DNA of 64,000 nt, taken from NCBI GenBank assembly GCA_964575845.1, contig CAZNSX010000010.1:23874-87873 (forward strand), given 5' to 3'. The number at the start of each line of letters is the position of its first letter. Position 1 is the first letter of the stretch. Under the pieces are notes generated by a model. It was not told the DNA's origin. It saw only the letters and a list, made by a program, of their open reading frames with translations, and searched no databases. Both the position numbers and the translations under genes were made by a program. The stretch comes from CAZNSX01 sp964575845. Its GTDB lineage: Bacteria > UBA8248 > CAZNSX01. This document shows positions 59,868 through 64,000 of this stretch, piece by piece.

Positions 59868-61811
59868 CTAAGGCTCAGGGGAAGGCACCTTATTGTTGGC
59901 TTGTGTCCTACCTGCAGCCTCGCGAAGGAGCCTTTTATCTCCCACTCTCATGGTGAGACGCTCACCATCGAAGTACTCAAGAAGGGGAATAGCGTGTTTC
60001 CGGGTGATGCCGAGAATGTCCCTGAACTCGGCCGCCGTGAGCTCTCCCCTCTCCATGAGGGCGGCTTTTAGCTTCTCTTTCACCTCTGCCAAGGCCTCTT
60101 TGTGAAAGAGGCAGTCCTTTACGCGGACGAGGGCGCCCTCATCCACGAGAAGCCGCAGAATAACCTGAGCCTTGGGCCCAAAACTCTCCACGGCCGCTTC
60201 AGGGTCCGGAGGCTGAGCGCCAGCCCTCAGGAACTCCTCCTCAACCCTCTCTTTCAGCCGGGAGAGCTCTTCTCCGACCTGCACCTCGTGGTGAGAGAGC
60301 CTGACGCGCTGCTCTTTGCTCACCACTTCCCCAGCCTCCTCAAGGCTCCTGAGGGCGTGGGTGAAGGCCCGCTCGGGCACCTCTGCGGAAAGCCTCGAGC
60401 GGAGTTCCTCCCGCAACATGCCATGCCTCAAGGGATTCTTTCGGTGGAAGGCCTCAAGAAGTTCCGCTATCTTCTTCCGAAGACCCCGGAACCGGTTCCC
60501 TGAGAGGGCGAGCCCGCTCGCCTCATCGAGAATCACCGCCCTTCCCTCCGCCACCATTTCCCGGAGGAGAGCCCTCAAGACCTCCCGGGGAAGAGGAACC
60601 CGCAGGGCCAGGGCGCTCGGGTCAAGGCCTCCGAAGGAGGCTTCTTCCAGGTGGAGTTCAAGGCGACCCTGGTCAGAGGCTTCGGCCAGGCGCCGGAAAC
60701 GCTGAAGGGTCTCGGCCCTTCGCCTGTGGTGTTTTCGCGGAAGGGCATCCAGCACTTCCCCTCCCCCGACAGTCTCAAGGGGGGAGTAGCTTCTGATGAC
60801 AAATCGGTCCCGGGGAAGAAGGGCCACCGGGGACTCCAGCCGTAGCTGCGCGTAACCCCGCCCGCCGGGCTTAAGCTCTTCCTCCCCAATGAGGGCCACC
60901 CTGCCTATGACTTCGCTCGTTCCCGAGTGAAATCTCACCCTACTCCTGTCTTTCAAAGGCCTCGGGGCAGAGGGGAGATGTTCTAGCTCCACATCCAACA
61001 TGTAGCTCCCGGCAAGTCCACCGGGGTGCGCGAGCACATCCCCGCGCTCGAGCTGCCACTTATCAAGTCCCTGAAGGTTTATGGCCGTTCTGAGGCCTGC
61101 GAGGGCCTCCTCCGAGGGTTTTCCATGGACCTGAATTCCTCTCACCCGCGCCCTGAGACCTTTGGGAAAGACCTCCACAATTTCACCGAGCTTCACCCTC
61201 CCGGAAAGAAGGGTTCCAGTGACCACGGCCCCAAAGCCCCGCTTGATGAAGACGCGGTCAATGGGGAGCCTGAAGGGTCCGGTGGCCTCCTTGGGTGGGA
61301 CCCTGGCCGCCACCTCCTTCAACGCCGAGAGAAGCTCGGCCAAGCCCTCCCCCGTCACTGACGACAGGGGAATCAGGCTCTTCCCGCTGAGAAAAGTGCC
61401 CTCCGTCAAAGAAAGGACATCTTCCTTCACAAGCTCCAGCCAGTCAGCCTCAACAAGGTCCCGTTTGGTGAGCGCCACGAGGCCATCCTTTACGCGGAGG
61501 AGCTCGCATATGGCGAGGTGCTCCCGGGTCTGGGGCATCACCCCCTCATCCGCCGCGACCACGAGAAGCACGAGGTCGATGCCGCCGGCCCCGGCCAGCA
61601 TGTTCTTCACAAAGCGCTCGTGCCCCGGCACGTCCACTATTCCGGCGTGAATTCCATCCCCCAGTTCGATGAAAGCAAAGCCGAGGTCAATGGTTATGCC
61701 CCGCTCCTTTTCTTCCTTGAGCCGGTCGCAGTCGATGCCCGTGAGGGCCTTGATAAGGGCCGTCTTTCCGTGGTCGATGTGGCCCGCTGTGCCGATGACA
61801 ACCTGTTTCAT
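59868..61811 (-). CDS. selB: selenocysteine-specific elongation factor SelB
   Basis: 647 residues. EF-Tu-like GTPase part: GTAGHIDHGKTALIKALTG (G1), the RGITIDLGFAF switch, VDVPGHERF (G3), TKRD (G4). Beta-barrel domains follow, and then winged helices in the C-terminal 200 residues that bind the SECIS hairpin of mRNA. It brings Sec-tRNA(Sec) to UGA codons. ATGA overlap with the selA stop. Confidence 0.96.
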   Translation of the reverse strand: MKQVVIGTAGHIDHGKTALIKALTGIDCDRLKEEKERGITIDLGFAFIELGDGIHAGIVDVPGHERFVKNMLAGAGGIDLVLLVVAADEGVMPQTREHLAICELLRVKDGLVALTKRDLVEADWLELVKEDVLSLTEGTFLSGKSLIPLSSVTGEGLAELLSALKEVAARVPPKEATGPFRLPIDRVFIKRGFGAVVTGTLLSGRVKLGEIVEVFPKGLRARVRGIQVHGKPSEEALAGLRTAINLQGLDKWQLERGDVLAHPGGLAGSYMLDVELEHLPSAPRPLKDRSRVRFHSGTSEVIGRVALIGEEELKPGGRGYAQLRLESPVALLPRDRFVIRSYSPLETVGGGEVLDALPRKHHRRRAETLQRFRRLAEASDQGRLELHLEEASFGGLDPSALALRVPLPREVLRALLREMVAEGRAVILDEASGLALSGNRFRGLRKKIAELLEAFHRKNPLRHGMLREELRSRLSAEVPERAFTHALRSLEEAGEVVSKEQRVRLSHHEVQVGEELSRLKERVEEEFLRAGAQPPDPEAAVESFGPKAQVILRLLVDEGALVRVKDCLFHKEALAEVKEKLKAALMERGELTAAEFRDILGITRKHAIPLLEYFDGERLTMRVGDKRLLREAAGRTQANNKVPSPEP

Positions 61812-63241
61812 CGGCAGGCTCCAGGGACTTTTTTCAAAGCCCCGGCAAGATGGGGAAGCTCCCTGTCCCTCACCGTCCTCATGTCCAGAATCAGCCGCTC
61901 TTCCTGGATCCTTGATACCACCGGGGGCTCTCCCAGGCGGAGCCGCTCCTCAAGCTCCCTGAGGGAGATATCCCTGGGCCTCAGGGCGAGGGCACGGCTC
62001 GGGAGCTTCGCCAATGGAAGGGAGCCGCCTCCGGCCTCACTCTCACAATCTATGAGCTCTGCTCCGAGGGCTTCTCTCACCTCAGGAGGAAGACGTCTCA
62101 TGAGCCTCCTCCCGCGGGCTCTCACCTTGCTGTAAGGTGCGAGGAGCATCGCAAGAGCTGGAATTTTTTCCACCGCACCGTCGGGCTCAAGATATGCCAT
62201 GAGGGTTCTCTCAAGCGCTACCAAGGCGACCTTATCGGGTCTCACAACGCGCATCACCGGGTGTTTCTTCATGAGGGCTATCCACTTCTCTCCCCCAACT
62301 GCAATTCCCGCCTGAGGTCCCCCAAGGAGCTTATCCCCGCTGAAGGTCACAAGAGAGGCCCCCGCCGCCAGAGCCTCCCCCGGCATGGGCTCATGGGGAA
62401 GGCCCCACTGCTCAAGCCTCAAGAGGCAGCCGCTCCCAAGGTCCACCATGAGGGGGAGCCCCCTCTCCTTTCCCAGGCGAGAGACCTCCCCCACGCTGAC
62501 CTCAGAGGTGAAGCCCAGGATGCGATAATTACTGGTATGGACCTTGAGGATAAGGGCGGTCTCAGGGCCTATGGCCCTTGCGTAATCCTGAAGGTGGGTC
62601 TTGTTGGTAGTGCCCACCTCTCTCAAAATGGCTCCACTTGCGGCCATCACATCGGGCACCCGGAAGGATCCCCCTATCTCGACGAGCTCCCCCCTGCTCA
62701 CTATGACCTCCCTCCCCTCGGCCAGGGCCTTGAGGGCGAGATGGACGGCGGCGGCGTTATTGTTGACCACGAGGGCAGCCTCGGTGCCGGTCAGGCGCTT
62801 CAGGAACTCCTCCACGGAGCCCCCCCGCTTCCCCCGCCTGCCTTCTGTGAGGTCATACTCGAGGGTCGAGTAAGAGCCCGATACCTCCACCATCCCCCTC
62901 AGGGCGTCCTCAGAGAGGGGAGCCCTTCCCAGGTTCGTGTGGAGAATGACGCCTGTGGCGTTGATGACACCACACATCGAAGACCTCAGGCTATCGCGAG
63001 CCCTCTCCTCGGCCTCAATTGCAATCTCTGCCAGAATCTTCCGCCTCTCAGGGAGGGGCTCTGAGGATGGACCTTCTTCCGCAGATAGAGAGAGAAGCTT
63101 CTCTCTCCTCCTCTCCAGGGCCATCCTTGCCCCTTCGACAAGGAGAGCTCTTGGAAAGGGGGCATCCTTGAGCGTCGAGAGAACCTCATCCACCGAGGGC
63201 AGAGCCCTCAACCGTGCCTCCTGCTTCATGTTCTCTTTCAT
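61808..63241 (-). CDS. selA: L-seryl-tRNA(Sec) selenium transferase
   Basis: 477 residues. PLP enzyme that turns Ser-tRNA(Sec) into Sec-tRNA(Sec) with selenophosphate. Landmarks: INATGVILHTNLGRAPLS, EYDLTEGRRGKRG, VVNNNAAAVHLAL, and the PLP Lys in TFSGDKLLGGPQAGI. ATG 63241 has AGGGG upstream; an internal ATG 12 bases later is possible. Neither tRNA-Sec (selC), selD nor a selenoprotein gene is seen in the window. Confidence 0.96.
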   Translation of the reverse strand: MKENMKQEARLRALPSVDEVLSTLKDAPFPRALLVEGARMALERRREKLLSLSAEEGPSSEPLPERRKILAEIAIEAEERARDSLRSSMCGVINATGVILHTNLGRAPLSEDALRGMVEVSGSYSTLEYDLTEGRRGKRGGSVEEFLKRLTGTEAALVVNNNAAAVHLALKALAEGREVIVSRGELVEIGGSFRVPDVMAASGAILREVGTTNKTHLQDYARAIGPETALILKVHTSNYRILGFTSEVSVGEVSRLGKERGLPLMVDLGSGCLLRLEQWGLPHEPMPGEALAAGASLVTFSGDKLLGGPQAGIAVGGEKWIALMKKHPVMRVVRPDKVALVALERTLMAYLEPDGAVEKIPALAMLLAPYSKVRARGRRLMRRLPPEVREALGAELIDCESEAGGGSLPLAKLPSRALALRPRDISLRELEERLRLGEPPVVSRIQEERLILDMRTVRDRELPHLAGALKKVPGACR

Positions 63242-63492
63242 GGAAAGTGCCCCTGCGATGCTCTCTAGCTAAGAATCTAACAGGGGGTGGGAGGGGTGTC
63301 AATACAGACGGGCTGGCAACAACTTATATTCGGATTCCTCTTGTCTTCAAGGGTCAGCAAAGCTTGAAGTTCGAAATCAATGTCTCATACGAAACAGAGA
63401 CGCCGTGGCTTCGCGGGCTTTAAACAGCTCGCTCGAGTGGACGCGGAGCTGTGGGGGTAACTGGGTTAGCGATCGTCCTCTATTATCCGGCC

Positions 63493-63957
63493 TTACTTTT
63501 CCTGCATTTGCTCTTCTTCCGAGCAGGCCAAAGTCGCTTCGGGAGAATTCACACTAGATAAATCGGGCGAGCGTTGCAGCACATCGGAAATTTCTGCGTC
63601 TCCTTCAAGGCTGGCCGGTAAAACTTCTGCGACCGGTCCCAGGAGGCCTTCCGCTTCGGACATCCCCAATCTGAACATTGTCCCTACCTTGTCCCTGTCT
63701 TGTGGGCAAAGGACATCCAGTATGCGCAAGATTTCTTTGATCCCTGCAATGTTAACTTTTCGCAAGACGGCCATGTAGTAGATGTCCTGCAACTTCGTGA
63801 GTTCGTTTTCCGAATATAGCCGTCGCTTCTTTTGCGATCGCGCCGGCATAAGAACGCCCCGTTGGTCCAATGCCCTGAGATACCGCTGGGGAAGTCCCGT
63901 CAGTCTCGATACAACTCCGATCGGATAAATCTCCTCGTCAGGGTCAATCCGCTTCAT
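63493..63957 (-). CDS. MerR-family (HspR-like) regulator
   Basis: 154 residues. HTH with YPIGVVSRLTGLPQRYLRALDQRG and the wing KRRLYSENELTKLQDI at residues 10-60, then KVNIAGIKEILRIL as in HspR. The C-terminal 60 residues are acidic and low in structure and may be a lineage-specific tail. It is distinct from hspR at 33.3 kb. Target genes are unknown; it may run onto genes beyond the window. Confidence 0.85.
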   Translation of the reverse strand: MKRIDPDEEIYPIGVVSRLTGLPQRYLRALDQRGVLMPARSQKKRRLYSENELTKLQDIYYMAVLRKVNIAGIKEILRILDVLCPQDRDKVGTMFRLGMSEAEGLLGPVAEVLPASLEGDAEISDVLQRSPDLSSVNSPEATLACSEEEQMQEK

Positions 63958-64000
63958 GACTCGGCTTTCTCCTCTTCAAAGTGCGTTTTCTGCTCGGGTC

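Noticed and set aside
63242..63492. Possible tRNA-Sec next to selA
   Set aside because: No acceptor/T-arm pair or UCA anticodon arm could be built.

Overview
The window is a 64-kb, GC-rich (roughly 58-60 %) piece of a Gram-negative bacterial chromosome, almost certainly from a metagenome: it contains one 100-N scaffold gap inside a gene. An RND pump with a periplasmic adaptor, several lipoproteins with lipoboxes, an outer-envelope style gene set, an HspR/HAIR-controlled chaperone operon, remA-gmk-coaBC, selA-selB, molybdenum-cofactor genes and a long SRP RNA with an Alu domain together fit an uncultured, probably anaerobic or facultative lineage of the Desulfobacterota / Methylomirabilota / Nitrospinota type. 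The sequence alone does not fix the phylum.

Layout. 1-7 kb: a metallo-beta-lactamase-fold lipoprotein, then a self-regulated tetR-adaptor-RND efflux operon with a clear operator over its promoter, and a trypsin-like lipoprotein. 7.2-10.4 kb: yebC-ruvC-ruvA-ruvB (Holliday junction processing); ruvC appears to use an ATC start. 10.4-12.7 kb: a low-GC, three-gene overlapping cassette of unknown proteins, the last with a TIR/nucleoside-deoxyribosyltransferase-like core, inserted between ruvB and its usual DUF2905 neighbour. 13-18 kb: an SsuABC/NMT1-type ABC importer (binding protein, two permeases, ATPase) with an M20 peptidase, inserted between DUF2905 and spoIID and flanked by near-identical 33-bp junction sequences. 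18.5-29 kb: spoIID-like, queA, an HU/IHF gene, aminotransferase, moaB/mogA, mop, a zinc-ribbon protein, a KefB/C-type antiporter and gatA-gatB.

29-39.7 kb, minus strand: a heat-shock supercluster clpB, dnaK, dnaJ, hspR, htpX, grpE, dnaJ, a CDP-alcohol phosphatidyltransferase, DUF1844 and rpoZ. A HAIR operator sits on the clpB promoter. 39.7-46 kb: a TVP38 membrane protein, the yicC-remA-gmk-coaBC-UDG operon, and rarA with an overlapping 40-residue lipoprotein gene. 46-50 kb: a second accessory island with an orphan family-1 binding protein, a duplicated and truncated rarA 5' end, and a lone 435-residue protein with PIN-like and HEPN-like signatures. 50-58 kb: ridA, purE, tsaC, then the minus-strand information-processing block tRNA-Arg(ACG), tadA, two tRNA-Ser genes, SRP RNA, dnaX, ybaB, two small envelope-related genes and recR, with a class V aminotransferase and a small Cys-containing protein upstream. 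58-64 kb: a C45-family acyltransferase fragment, a coiled-coil protein, selB-selA and an HspR-like MerR regulator.

The best candidates for undescribed systems are the 10.6-12.4 kb cassette and the PIN/HEPN-like gene at 48.4 kb. Both are AT-richer than their surroundings, sit at disrupted conserved gene neighbourhoods and carry motif-level hints of effector nuclease or NAD-type chemistry. These are inferences from motifs, not established functions.
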